Shown one piece after another: positions 43,888 through 52,462 of a stretch of 63,593 nucleotides of DNA. The DNA is from Planctomycetaceae bacterium (GTDB taxonomy: Bacteria > Planctomycetota > Planctomycetia > Planctomycetales > Planctomycetaceae), in NCBI GenBank assembly GCA_020850695.1, contig JADZEF010000067.1, positions 1-63,593 on the forward strand, in the 5' to 3' direction. A program made the translations under genes and the position numbers. How positions within the stretch are numbered: position 1 is the stretch's first letter; the number at the start of each line of letters is the position of its first letter. The notes beneath the pieces were generated by a model that saw nothing but the letters and a program-made list of their open reading frames with translations, was not told where the DNA came from and made no database searches.

Positions 43888-44958
43888 ATGCAGAAATCAG
43901 CGGTTCGCAAGCCCTTGTCGCGGCGTCGCGGCGCGTTGACGGTCGAAATGGCGCTGGTCACCCCGGTGCTGTTTCTGCTGTTGTTCGCCACGGTCGAGTT
44001 CAGCCGCGTGAACATGGTCCGCAATACCGTGAAGAACGCGTGCTTCGAAGGGGCGCGCCGCAGCTCGCTTCCCGGGGCCACCGCCGACGACGTCCGGGCG
44101 GTGACCGAGAAGCTGTTGACCGACGTCGGCGTCAAGAAGGCAACCGTCGAGGTCTTTCCAAGCGTGATCGACAACTCAACGAAATCGGTGATCGTGCACG
44201 TGTCGGCTCCGCTGAACGCGAACGCCTGGGTGTCGCCCCACTTCTTCAAGAACGCTGTGATCGAACGGACCTGCCGGCTCAACCGCGAGTACATCAATCC
44301 GGCCGATGCGGACAAACCCGACCCGCTCGACAAGATGGAGCTTTCGCTCATCCCGAATGAAGTGAGCGAACTGGACGAACTGCTGGCGTCGGGCGGGATC
44401 ACGGGAGCCGACCTGTTGGCCGCGACGACCTCCACGGCCAGCGGCGCGGCGGGGACCGTGGGGAGCACCGTCGCGGGAGTGACCGGGACGACGGGGAGCA
44501 CCAGCGTCTCCGGCAGCAGCGCAGGGTCCGTCACGGGATCCTCGGGGAGCGGCAGTACGAGCGGATCGGGAAGCGGAACGGCCGGCGGATCGTCGAGCAC
44601 GGCGACGAGCAGCGGTGCGTCGAGTTCGAGCTCCAGCGGCAGCACGGCATCAGGGGGGGGCACGTCCGGGAGTGGCACATCCGGTACTGGATCATCGGGC
44701 GGCGGGTCGTCCGGCGCCAGCGGCGGCGGATCGGGGACGGCGGTGGCCGGCACGGGTTCGGGATCGATCGGCACGGGCACGACCGGATCCGCGGGAGGCA
44801 CGGCCGGCTCGACCTCGAGCGGCTCCACTTCCAGCGGATCTTCATCCGCGAGCGGCTCATCGGGAAAAACGACAGGTTCATCCCTTTTCGATCTAATGAA
44901 AAGGGCTCGCGAGGAGCGTGAATCGCGGGACAGGGATCGCTACCGTCGCGGTCGCTGA
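43888..44958 (+). CDS. TadE-like protein with long Gly/Ser/Thr tail
   Basis: 356 residues from ATG 43888. RRRGALTVEMALVTPVLFLLLFATVEFSRVN is the TadE opening (basic, Glu20, helix). Residues about 60-175 form the normal pseudopilin body. Residues about 181-331 are almost only Gly, Ser, Thr and Ala (GSSAGSVTGSSGSGSTSG and similar), encoded by non-identical codons. The last about 25 residues are highly charged (MKRAREERESRDRDRYRRGR). The tail may be an extended spacer or a glycosylated stalk. It is unusual in TadE proteins. Confidence 0.85.
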   Translation: MQKSAVRKPLSRRRGALTVEMALVTPVLFLLLFATVEFSRVNMVRNTVKNACFEGARRSSLPGATADDVRAVTEKLLTDVGVKKATVEVFPSVIDNSTKSVIVHVSAPLNANAWVSPHFFKNAVIERTCRLNREYINPADADKPDPLDKMELSLIPNEVSELDELLASGGITGADLLAATTSTASGAAGTVGSTVAGVTGTTGSTSVSGSSAGSVTGSSGSGSTSGSGSGTAGGSSSTATSSGASSSSSSGSTASGGGTSGSGTSGTGSSGGGSSGASGGGSGTAVAGTGSGSIGTGTTGSAGGTAGSTSSGSTSSGSSSASGSSGKTTGSSLFDLMKRAREERESRDRDRYRRGR

Positions 44959-45101
44959 CGGCCCAGAGCTGCGGATGCGACAAGCACGGTTGGCGATGGC
45001 AACGTCCAAAGGATAAGTTGACATCGAATGGCCTGCGGTCCTCGCGGCTTCGTTGTCGCATGTCGGGCCCATCTTCAGACGGCAGGGAGCCCGCCGACAC
45101 G

Positions 45102-45731
45102 ATGTCCGATTCGCAGCCTTCCCTCGTTCTCGCCAGTCGCAATCGCAAGAAAAGCGTGGAACTCGCCGAGCTGCTCGCCCCGCACCGCATCCTGGTGGTG
45201 AGCGTGGCTGAGTTTCCTGCGATGCACGAGGTCGTCGAAGACGGGGACACGTTCGCGGCGAACGCCGTGAAGAAGGCGTGCGAGACCGCGGCGCGGATTG
45301 GTCGCTGGGTGCTGGCCGAGGACAGCGGGCTGTGCGTCGATGCTCTCGGCGGCGCTCCCGGAGTCTACTCCGCTCGATACAGCGATCCGGGGGCGACCGA
45401 CGAGCGGAACAACGCGAAACTCCTGGTCGAGCTCGCCGACGTTCCAGACGAACGCCGCACCGCCCATTACGTCTGTCACGTGTCGATCGCGGACCCTACA
45501 GGAAGGTTGCGGCTGTCGATCGAGGAAACCTGTCGCGGCCGCATCGCCCGCGAGTCCCACGGAACGGCCGGCTTCGGCTATGACCCGTACTTCCTCATTC
45601 CCGAATATCACGCGACGTTCGGAGAACTGGGATCTGCGGTGAAGCACGCGATCAGCCATCGGGCCCGCGCGCTGCGGCGATTGATTCCCGAGCTGGTCAA
45701 TCTGCTGCGGTCCGAGCCAAGCGTGGGATAG
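45102..45731 (+). CDS. rdgB: XTP/dITP diphosphatase (RdgB/HAM1 family)
   Basis: 209 residues from ATG 45102. Removes non-canonical purine triphosphates (XTP, dITP, ITP) from the nucleotide pool in the cytoplasm. Family motifs are LVLASRNRKKSVELAELL, FAANAVKKACETAARIGRWVLAEDSGLCVDALGGAPGVYSARYS, shown as short parts, then SHGTAGFGYDPYFLIPE and ISHRARAL. Length is normal. It lies convergent to mqnD. Confidence 0.94.
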   Translation: MSDSQPSLVLASRNRKKSVELAELLAPHRILVVSVAEFPAMHEVVEDGDTFAANAVKKACETAARIGRWVLAEDSGLCVDALGGAPGVYSARYSDPGATDERNNAKLLVELADVPDERRTAHYVCHVSIADPTGRLRLSIEETCRGRIARESHGTAGFGYDPYFLIPEYHATFGELGSAVKHAISHRARALRRLIPELVNLLRSEPSVG

Positions 45732-45765
45732 GCTGACAGGCGGGAAGGCTGACAGGACAAAGACT

Positions 45766-46614
45766 CTATCCCACGAATTCGAGTTCGACCGGCTTCGGAA
45801 TGATGCGGGCTTCGTAGGCGCGTTCGAGCAGCTTCGCCACCGCTTCGCGGCCGCGGGGGCCGAAATCGATCGTCCAGTCGTTGACGTACATGCCGACGAA
45901 TTTGTCGGCCTGGCTCCGGTCAAGGTCGCGACCGTACTGCAACGCGTGCTCGAGCGCTTCCTTCCGGTGGGCGAGCCCGTACTCGATGCTCTTCTTCAGC
46001 AGGGCAGTCACCTCGTCCATCGCCTGCCTACCAAGATCCTTGCGGATGGCGTTACCCCCCAGCGGCAGCGGGAGGCCGGTCTCGTCGTACCACCACTTGC
46101 CCATGTCGACGACGAGGTGCAGCCCCTGATTCTGATAAGTGAGCTGACCTTCGTGGATGATCAGGCCCGCATCGGCCTCGCCCCGCTCGACCACGTTCAG
46201 GATCTCGTCGAACGGCTTCACGAGGGGCGTAAAGCTGTCGCCCAGCAGCAGCTTGAGCGTGAGGAACGCGGTCGTCAGTGTGCCGGGGACGGCGATGGTC
46301 TTGCCCCGCAGGTCGCCGATGCCGCACGGCTGGCGCGTCACGACCATCGGGCCGTACTTGTCCCCCATGCTGGCCCCGCACGCGCACAGGGCGTAGCGGT
46401 CGGTGATGTAGGCGTAGCCGTGCAGGCTGACGGCCGTCAGTTCCAGCTCGGCGTTGAGGGCCCGGCGGTTGAGGGTCTCGATGTCGACCAGCTCGTGCGT
46501 GAACGTGTACCGCCCCGTGTCGATCTTGTCGTTGGCCAGGGCATGGAACATGAACGCGTCGTCGGGGTCCGGGCTGTGGCCGACGCGGATCAGGATTTTG
46601 TCAGAGCTGGGCAT
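45766..46614 (-). CDS. mqnD: 1,4-dihydroxy-6-naphthoate synthase-like (MqnD), futalosine pathway
   Basis: 282 residues from ATG 46614. The MqnA/MqnD fold is that of a periplasmic-binding protein but without signal peptide. GHSPDPDDAFMFHAL matches the MqnD N-terminus (usual form SPCPNDTF), then VSLHGYAYITDRYAL, GKTIAVPGTLTTAFLTLKL, AGLIIHEGQLTYQNQGLHLVVD and GLPLPLGGNAIRKDL. It converts cyclic dehypoxanthinyl futalosine to the naphthoate in menaquinone synthesis. MqnD is preferred over MqnA by the GLPLPLG motif. Other mqn genes are not in the window. Confidence 0.87.
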   Translation of the reverse strand: MPSSDKILIRVGHSPDPDDAFMFHALANDKIDTGRYTFTHELVDIETLNRRALNAELELTAVSLHGYAYITDRYALCACGASMGDKYGPMVVTRQPCGIGDLRGKTIAVPGTLTTAFLTLKLLLGDSFTPLVKPFDEILNVVERGEADAGLIIHEGQLTYQNQGLHLVVDMGKWWYDETGLPLPLGGNAIRKDLGRQAMDEVTALLKKSIEYGLAHRKEALEHALQYGRDLDRSQADKFVGMYVNDWTIDFGPRGREAVAKLLERAYEARIIPKPVELEFVG

Positions 46615-46712
46615 GGGGACTTCGGCAAAGGGCGAGAAAGGCAGAAAGGCACCGCGAACCCTCAAGCGACGATCGAACGCCGCTTGCGGGTTCGCGGTGT
46701 GGCGGCTTCACG

Positions 46713-46742
46713 TTGCTGGATTTTAGACCCATTCATTACGAT
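46713..46742 (+). promoter_or_regulatory. Candidate promoter ahead of the ABC-F leader
   Basis: TTGCTG at 46713-46718 and TACGAT at 46737-46742 with an 18-base spacer. Transcription would start near 46750, so the heptad palindrome would form the entire 5' leader of the ABC-F mRNA. Confidence 0.45.
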
Positions 46743-46752
46743 GGGCCACCGA

Positions 46753-46942
46753 GGGGGAAGGAATGGGAAGAGAGGAGTCAGGAGTCAGGAGACAGGAGTC
46801 AGGAGAAGGCCGGCTAGTCACACTTGTCTCCGTCATCTGCGAATACCTGCTCCCTGTCGTCGAGACAACCGGCCGCTGGCTCACGGGTTCCGCTCTCTCA
46901 CGTTATCACTCCTGTCTCCTGACTCCTGACTCCTTCCCCCCC
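46753..46942. repeat. Heptad-repeat palindrome (GGAGTCA units) abutting a start codon
   Basis: The left arm at about 46753-46806 has tandem GGAGTCA, GGAGTCA, GGAGACA, GGAGTCA. The right arm at about 46908-46941 is its complement (CTCCTGT, CTCCTGA, CTCCTGA, CTCCTTCC), ending CCCCCC next to ATG 46943. The spacer is about 100 bases. Architecture and right-hand end are the same as in the element at 34514-34694. Confidence 0.87.
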
Positions 46943-48883
46943 ATGATCCTGCTTTCCGCACGCGACGTCGTTCGGCAGTACGACACCGAGCCAGTGCTTC
47001 GGGACGTCAGTTTCGAGGTGCGGCCGGGGGAGCGGATCGGGCTGGTCGGTCCGAACGGAACGGGAAAAAGCACGCTGCTGCGGATTCTGGCGGGAATCGA
47101 CGACTGCGACAAAGGAGAGGTCGAACGCCATCCGTCGGCGACGATCGCGATGCTCGAGCAGGAGATCGAACTGCCGGAGGAGACCACGCTGCTGACGGTC
47201 GCCCGGGCGGGACTGACGCACCTCTACGATCTTCAGCACGAGGCGGTTGAGCTGGCCCACGCCATGGCGGCCGAGAAGGACGAGGCGACGCTCGCCCGCC
47301 AGCACAAGCGGTATGACTTCCTTCAGCAGGAGCTGCATCGGCTCGGCGCGTACAACATCGACCACCGGGTCGATGAGGTACTGCAGGGGCTGGGGTTTTC
47401 GGACGAAGACCATCATCGCCCTCTCAGCACATTCAGCGGCGGCCAGCAGAACCGGGCGCTGCTCGCGCGGATGCTGCTTCGCAATCCGGACGTGATGCTC
47501 CTCGACGAACCGACGAACCATCTCGACATCGCGGCTACGGAATGGCTTGAGGGCTGGCTCACGCGGGCGCAGAACGCCGTCATCCTCGTCAGCCACGACC
47601 GCTACTTTCTCGATCGCGTCTGCACGCGGATCATCGAATTGTTCGAGGGACGCGCGACCGATTACCCGGGCAACTTCACCGCCTATTGGACCCAGCGCGA
47701 AGAGCGGGCAAAGGTGTTGCGGCGGACGGCCGAGAAGCAGCAGGAGTACATCGAGCGGACCGAAGACTTCATCAAGAAGAACCAGTACGGCGTGAAGCAC
47801 GCCCAGGCGGCCGATCGCGAGAAGAAGCTCGCCCGCCTCGAAGCGGTCGAGACCATCAGCGAGATTCCGACGCCCGTCATCAACTTCGGCCAGGCGACCC
47901 GCACCGGCGACATCGTCATCGAGGCCCGCGGACTGACGAAGGGTTTCGGCTCCGCGCCGCCGCTGTTTCAAGGGGTCGACGTGCAGATCTGCCGAGGCGA
48001 ACGCGTTGGCGTGCTGGGCCCCAACGGCAGCGGTAAGACGACATTCCTGCGGACACTTCTGGGAGAGCTTCAGCCCGATGCGGGGACGTCGCGGCTGGGG
48101 GCCGGCGTGAAGATCGGCTACTACGATCAGCAGCTGACGAGCGTCGATCCGAGCCTTGATGCGATTGAGGCGGCCCGCCCCGCGGGGGACATCAGCTTCA
48201 CGCCCGGCGTGCTGCGGAATCTGCTGGCGTCGTTCGGCATTCGCGGTGATCTCGCCCTGCAGACGGTCGGCACGATGAGCGGCGGCGAGAAGAGCAAGGT
48301 GGCCCTCGCCCGCATCGCCGCGCAGAAGGTCAACGTCCTCGTCCTCGACGAACCGACCAACCACCTCGACCTGTGGGCGCGGGCCGGACTCGAAGCGGCC
48401 CTCAAAGAGTTCGAAGGGACGCTCATCTTCGTCAGCCACGACCGCTATTTCCTCGACCGCGTCGCCTCGCACGTCATCGTTCTCGGCGGCGACCGCTGGC
48501 GGTACTACGAAGGGAACTATTCGTCGTTCATGCAGTTCGAGAAGAACCGGCTGGCCGAGCTTGCGGCGGAAGCGGCGAGTGCGCCGGCGCGATCAAGCGG
48601 CACTCCGTCATCGTCGGCGCCGGCCGCCGAGTCCCGCCGCGGCCGCGACAAGGAACCGAAGCGGAAGCGGAAGTTCCCGTATCGCCAGGCCGACTCGATC
48701 GAGGCTGAGATCGCCGAGAAGGAAGGGAAGATCGAATCGCTCCAGGCGGAGATGGCGAGCCCCGACCTTTACCGCGACGGCAAGGGGGATCGCGTCCGTC
48801 AGATCACAGAGGAGTTTGAATCGCTCAAAGTCGACGTCGCCCGCCTGTATGAGCACTGGGATGAGGCAATGGAGTTGAATTGA
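46943..48883 (+). CDS. ABC-F family ATPase (Uup/EttA-like)
   Basis: 646 residues from ATG 46943. Two ATPase domains: Walker A GPNGTGKST with signature FSGGQQNRALLARML and Walker B VMLLDEPTNHLD, then Walker A GPNGSGKTT with MSGGEKSKVALARIA and LVLDEPTNHLD. The linker (residues about 240-310) is charged and helical, as in ABC-F. A C-terminal coiled coil (SIEAEIAEKEGKIESLQAEM) resembles Uup. ABC-F proteins act on ribosomes or DNA, not in transport. A start at 46763 would read through the heptad repeat and is rejected. Confidence 0.93.
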   Translation: MILLSARDVVRQYDTEPVLRDVSFEVRPGERIGLVGPNGTGKSTLLRILAGIDDCDKGEVERHPSATIAMLEQEIELPEETTLLTVARAGLTHLYDLQHEAVELAHAMAAEKDEATLARQHKRYDFLQQELHRLGAYNIDHRVDEVLQGLGFSDEDHHRPLSTFSGGQQNRALLARMLLRNPDVMLLDEPTNHLDIAATEWLEGWLTRAQNAVILVSHDRYFLDRVCTRIIELFEGRATDYPGNFTAYWTQREERAKVLRRTAEKQQEYIERTEDFIKKNQYGVKHAQAADREKKLARLEAVETISEIPTPVINFGQATRTGDIVIEARGLTKGFGSAPPLFQGVDVQICRGERVGVLGPNGSGKTTFLRTLLGELQPDAGTSRLGAGVKIGYYDQQLTSVDPSLDAIEAARPAGDISFTPGVLRNLLASFGIRGDLALQTVGTMSGGEKSKVALARIAAQKVNVLVLDEPTNHLDLWARAGLEAALKEFEGTLIFVSHDRYFLDRVASHVIVLGGDRWRYYEGNYSSFMQFEKNRLAELAAEAASAPARSSGTPSSSAPAAESRRGRDKEPKRKRKFPYRQADSIEAEIAEKEGKIESLQAEMASPDLYRDGKGDRVRQITEEFESLKVDVARLYEHWDEAMELN

Positions 48884-48964
48884 CGTCACTCGTCCCCAAG
48901 GAACCGAAGTCGGGGCGGCGGCCTGAATTGCGCTGAGTGCCCCATTTTTCCTGATCCGCGTCGC

Positions 48965-48990
48965 CTCTCGCTGCGTTTCCACAGCGAGAG
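48965..48990. terminator. Hairpin after the ABC-F gene
   Basis: CTCTCGCTG at 48965-48973 pairs perfectly with CAGCGAGAG at 48982-48990 around an 8-base loop. There is no T tract. The rest of 48884-49214 shows no gene. Confidence 0.4.
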
Positions 48991-49097
48991 TGATTCCCGT
49001 GAAGATTAACAATCTGACAGGTCGATGGGACAGAAACGGGTTGCTTCGACGTTCTCTCCGACAGTCACGCTGTCACATCGCAACGGCCGATTGGCTC

Positions 49098-49125
49098 TTG
49101 CCCATTCTGCCACCTGCGATAAAAT
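49098..49125 (+). promoter_or_regulatory. Candidate promoter upstream of the small membrane protein and carbonic anhydrase
   Basis: TTGCCC at 49098-49103 and TAAAAT at 49120-49125, spacer 16. This is the best AT-rich -10 in the region. Transcription would start near 49132. Confidence 0.45.
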
Positions 49126-49214
49126 AACGAACCCGTAAGGATGCTGCGGAATCCCAGCATTCTCCGGCCGGGACTGGCCAATTCGCGTAAACACCATCAA
49201 AATTTGGACTTCCG

Positions 49215-49550
49215 ATGGGGTCTCCCACCCGACATCGCTCCCTTCTCGCCTGCCTGCGGCAGGCTGGATCGGTGTTCGGGCTCATGGTACTCTCCGCAGG
49301 ACTCCTCCTGTCGGCCTTTGGAAGCCGACCTGAGGAAGAACGCGAGGGAACGGAGTCGGGAGAGGTCGCGACTTGTTTTGAGCGCCGGGAATCGGGCTCG
49401 CAGGGCACCCGACGGAATGTGCCGACTCAAGTCCACTCGACCACCCTTGTCGAACGACTTGCGGCACGCACCGAGTTCCGGGGGTTTGGAGAAAAGCCGC
49501 TCCGCGGTCATCGACTCTCCAACGGTCAATGCGCTCCGATGAGATCATGA
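49215..49550 (+). CDS. Possible small membrane or exported protein
   Basis: 111 residues. A hydrophobic segment after a basic N-terminus (SVFGLMVLSAGLLLSAFGS) could be a signal or anchor. The remainder is hydrophilic, with no recognised motif. A candidate promoter lies about 85 bases upstream and an inverted repeat (GCGCTCCG/CGGAGCGC, 49531-49564) overlaps the end. There is no clear ribosome site. Overlapping frames on both strands are open too, so this is uncertain. Confidence 0.35.
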   Translation: MGSPTRHRSLLACLRQAGSVFGLMVLSAGLLLSAFGSRPEEEREGTESGEVATCFERRESGSQGTRRNVPTQVHSTTLVERLAARTEFRGFGEKPLRGHRLSNGQCAPMRS

Positions 49551-49702
49551 AGGGACCGGAGCGCCCGTTGCGAACGGATGCAACACACTCCCGGCGCTCT
49601 TGACATCTCTTCTTCCTGACTCATCCCGCTGGAAGCCGCTGTCATCTGTGACTGCGCCATCCGCGTCAAGCCGCAAACCCGACAAGTGGAGCGACTTCGT
49701 CC

Positions 49703-50407
49703 ATGCAACGACTCATCGATGGCATTCACAACTTCCGCAGCGACTACTTCAGCCGCAACCGTCAGTTATTCGAGCAGCTGGCCCAAGGGCAGCACCCCCA
49801 GGCCCTGTTCATCACCTGCTCGGACTCGAGAATCAACCCAAACCTCATCACGCAGACCGAGCCGGGCGAGCTCTTCATTCTCCGCAATGCGGGGAACATC
49901 GTTCCCCCTTATGGCGCCAGCGTGGGGGGCGAAGCCGCGACCGTCGAGTACGCGGTCAGCGTACTGAAGGTGCGCGACATCGTCATCTGCGGGCACTCGC
50001 AGTGCGGGGCCATGCAGGGACTGATCGGCCCGCCGAACGCCTGTGCGCATCTCCCGTGCGTCGAAGCTTGGTTGAAGCACGCGGCGGCGACGCGCCAGAT
50101 CGTGCTGGAGAACTACACCCACCTGAAGGACAATCCGCGCGATCTGCTGACGGCCGCGGTCGAGGAGAACGTGCTGGTTCAGCTCGAAAATCTGCGGACG
50201 CACCCGTCGGTCGCGGCGGCCCTCTCGCGAGGTGCGCTGACGCTTCACGGCTGGGTCTACAAGATCGAGACGGGACAGGTTTTCGCCTACGATCCGACGG
50301 CCGGGCAGTTCCTGTCGCTCGAGAACAACGTTCGCGGTGACGCGCGGGAAGACGGCGAAGACGCTCCAAGGCACGACGCGGCCGGCCGCAAGCTGGCGGT
50401 CATCTGA
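49703..50407 (+). CDS. Beta-class carbonic anhydrase
   Basis: 234 residues. Interconverts CO2 and bicarbonate with zinc in the cytoplasm. Zinc ligands Cys39 (in ITCSDSR, with the Asp41-Arg43 dyad), His98 and Cys101 (in CGHSQCGAM) are all present. [12 protein letters not shown] and [21 protein letters not shown] are typical. The C-terminal [17 protein letters not shown] matches the plant-type beta family. A candidate promoter and an intrinsic terminator bracket the gene, which stands alone. Confidence 0.95.
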   Translation: MQRLIDGIHNFRSDYFSRNRQLFEQLAQGQHPQALFITCSDSRINPNLITQTEPGELFILRNAGNIVPPYGASVGGEAATVEYAVSVLKVRDIVICGHSQCGAMQGLIGPPNACAHLPCVEAWLKHAAATRQIVLENYTHLKDNPRDLLTAAVEENVLVQLENLRTHPSVAAALSRGALTLHGWVYKIETGQVFAYDPTAGQFLSLENNVRGDAREDGEDAPRHDAAGRKLAVI

Positions 50408-50443
50408 CGCCGGCGTCAGTCGATGCTTGAGCCAACTCTCTCG

Positions 50444-50478
50444 GGAGCCGCGGGCAATTTCGCCTGCGGCTCCTTTTT
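50444..50478 (+). terminator. Intrinsic terminator of the carbonic anhydrase gene
   Basis: GGAGCCGCGGGC at 50444-50455 pairs with GCCTGCGGCTCC at 50462-50473 (one G-T pair), followed by TTTTT at 50474-50478. Confidence 0.92.
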
Positions 50479-50531
50479 CATGGATCGGATCGCGTCCGGT
50501 TGCCGCCTCCATGGCGGCGAATCTCACGCGG

Positions 50532-52058
50532 TCAGGTCGCCGCTGCACGTACGCCGTAAAGCTCCCCGCACCGCGACCAGAGTTCGTCCAGCAGCGGTTT
50601 GACCGACGGAGCATGGCCCGTCGTCTCGGCGACCAGCTCATTCGCCGAATTCCGCCTTCCGGCGAGGAACAGTGTGCGGGTGAGCCATTCGCGGAGCGGT
50701 TCGAACTCGCCCCGGGCGATCTGCCTCTCCATCTCGGGCAGCGCGGCGCGGGCCGATTGATGAAACTGCGCCGCGTAAAGATTCCCGAGCGTATACGTCG
50801 GAAAGTAGCCGAACTGCCCCGCACTCCAATGACCGTCCTGAAGGCAGCCTTCAGCGTCCCCTGAGGGCGTGACGCCCAGCAGAGTCCGGTAGGCATCGTT
50901 CCATGCCGCAGGAAGATCGCGCGGCGCCAGGTCGCCCTGGATCAGCGCCCGCTCCAGATCGAAGCGGATGAGAATGTGCAGGTCATACGTTGCCGCATCG
51001 GCCCGCACGCGGCACCACCCCGGCTGCACCTGGTTCACCGCCTTGTGAAACTCGGTCACGCGGACATCGTGCAGCACGTCGTGAAACAGCTCCTTCACGC
51101 GCGGGAAGAAATGATCCCAGAACGGACGGCTGCGGCCGATGCAGTTCTCCCAGAACCGCGACTGCGATTCGTGCAGCCCCATCGAGGCCGCCTCGCCGTA
51201 GGGCGTCCCGTAATGCACGGGATCGAGCCCCTGTTCGTACAGTGCGTGCCCGACCTCATGCAGCGTGGCGAAGAACCCTTCGCCGAAGTCGGTGTGATGG
51301 AATCGCGTGGCGATGCGGCAGTCGCCGGGGCCGATCGAGCTGAAGAAGGGGTGTGTCGTGGTGTCGATGCGGCCGCGCGAGAAGTCAAAGCCGAGATCGG
51401 CCGCGACCGATTCAACCAGCAGGCGTTGCCGATAGAGCGGCCATGCGCGACGGAGCATCGCGGTGCGGATCTTCTTGCGCGACCCGCGGACCGCATCGAC
51501 CAGCCGCACAAGATGCGTGCGAAGCTCATCGAACATCGGCAGCAGGTCAGCGGACTTCGCGCCGGGCTCGTAGTCATCGAGGAGCGCGTCATAGGCGTTC
51601 CCCTCGGCCCGGAGACACTCCGCTTCCTGCCGCTTCAGCTCGACAATTCGTTCGAGCCACGGCAGGAATTGCAGGAAGTCGTCGTTCTGACGGGCATCGG
51701 CCCAGGCCTGCTGACCTTCCGTGGTAATGGCGGCCAGTTCTTCGACCAGCGAGAGTGGCAGCCGCGACTCGCGTTCGACGGTCCGCTTCCACACGCGCAG
51801 GTTGACGCTGACCGGCGAGCGAGGATCGACGGCCCCGGGGTGTTCGCCCGCGATGCTCAGGAGATCGTTGAGGCGCGAGTCGACCAGCGCGCGATGCAGC
51901 AAGCCGGCCATGGCAGTCGTCTGCCGCCCGCGCTGCTCGACGCCGCCGTGCGGCATATGCGTCAACTCATCCCAGCCGAGCAGTTCGAGACAGGACGCCA
52001 GCACGGCACGCTCGCGCGAAAGCCGGAGTAGCTCGTTGTAGGCGTCGTAGGGCGTCAC
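50532..52058 (-). CDS. M32 family metallocarboxypeptidase
   Basis: 508 residues with a GTG start. Zinc motif HEVGHALYEQG (HExxH), then EAASMGLHESQSRFWENCIGRS with the third ligand Glu, and IRFDLERALIQGDLAPRDLPAAWNDAYR-type helices near the C-terminus, as in Thermus and Pyrococcus carboxypeptidases. Almost all-helical. It releases C-terminal amino acids in the cytoplasm. Length is standard. No ribosome site is clear; the next in-frame ATG would lose conserved sequence. It lies convergent to the carbonic anhydrase gene. Confidence 0.94.
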   Translation of the reverse strand: MTPYDAYNELLRLSRERAVLASCLELLGWDELTHMPHGGVEQRGRQTTAMAGLLHRALVDSRLNDLLSIAGEHPGAVDPRSPVSVNLRVWKRTVERESRLPLSLVEELAAITTEGQQAWADARQNDDFLQFLPWLERIVELKRQEAECLRAEGNAYDALLDDYEPGAKSADLLPMFDELRTHLVRLVDAVRGSRKKIRTAMLRRAWPLYRQRLLVESVAADLGFDFSRGRIDTTTHPFFSSIGPGDCRIATRFHHTDFGEGFFATLHEVGHALYEQGLDPVHYGTPYGEAASMGLHESQSRFWENCIGRSRPFWDHFFPRVKELFHDVLHDVRVTEFHKAVNQVQPGWCRVRADAATYDLHILIRFDLERALIQGDLAPRDLPAAWNDAYRTLLGVTPSGDAEGCLQDGHWSAGQFGYFPTYTLGNLYAAQFHQSARAALPEMERQIARGEFEPLREWLTRTLFLAGRRNSANELVAETTGHAPSVKPLLDELWSRCGELYGVRAAAT

Positions 52059-52462
52059 GGGGGGGCGAGGAGGATTGAGGGATGGAAGACGGAGCGATGG
52101 AGAGAATTATCATGGAGACAGCGGCGTTGGATAGTCCATGCCGGTGGGTCTCGATCGCTGGGCGTGGGAGCGGATATCGGCAGAACTCACCGATGCGGGC
52201 TCCGAGACGTCGCGCGAGAGTTTCCCTCACCATATGATTTCTACGCCTTCGGCGTAAAAGCGATGAGCGTCCGGAAATCAAAGAAAACCTACTGCACCCG
52301 AGAGAGACGACTCCGATTCCCGATGTCGCGATTGCGGTGTCCGATCGCCGATGACTATTCTCGTCGTCGTCGGAACGGGTCGCGGTCCTCGTCGGGAGCG
52401 GTTCGTCTCGAGCCCTGTCAGGGGTCGACCTGATTCTTCGCAACGGGATCACTGACGTGCGA
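52059..52462. other. Divergent intergenic region
   Basis: 404 bases between the carboxypeptidase gene (minus) and the transglutaminase-like gene (plus). A small palindrome TACGCCTTCGGCGTA lies at 52242-52256. Nothing else is supported. Confidence 0.45.

Noticed and set aside
46763..46942. N-terminal extension of the ABC-F protein
   Set aside because: The extension is translated heptad repeat; the ABC-F fold begins normally at the ATG at 46943.
49197..49529. Minus-strand frame of 110 codons
   Set aside because: No ribosome site or motif; the plus-strand alternative has a candidate promoter and a hydrophobic leader.
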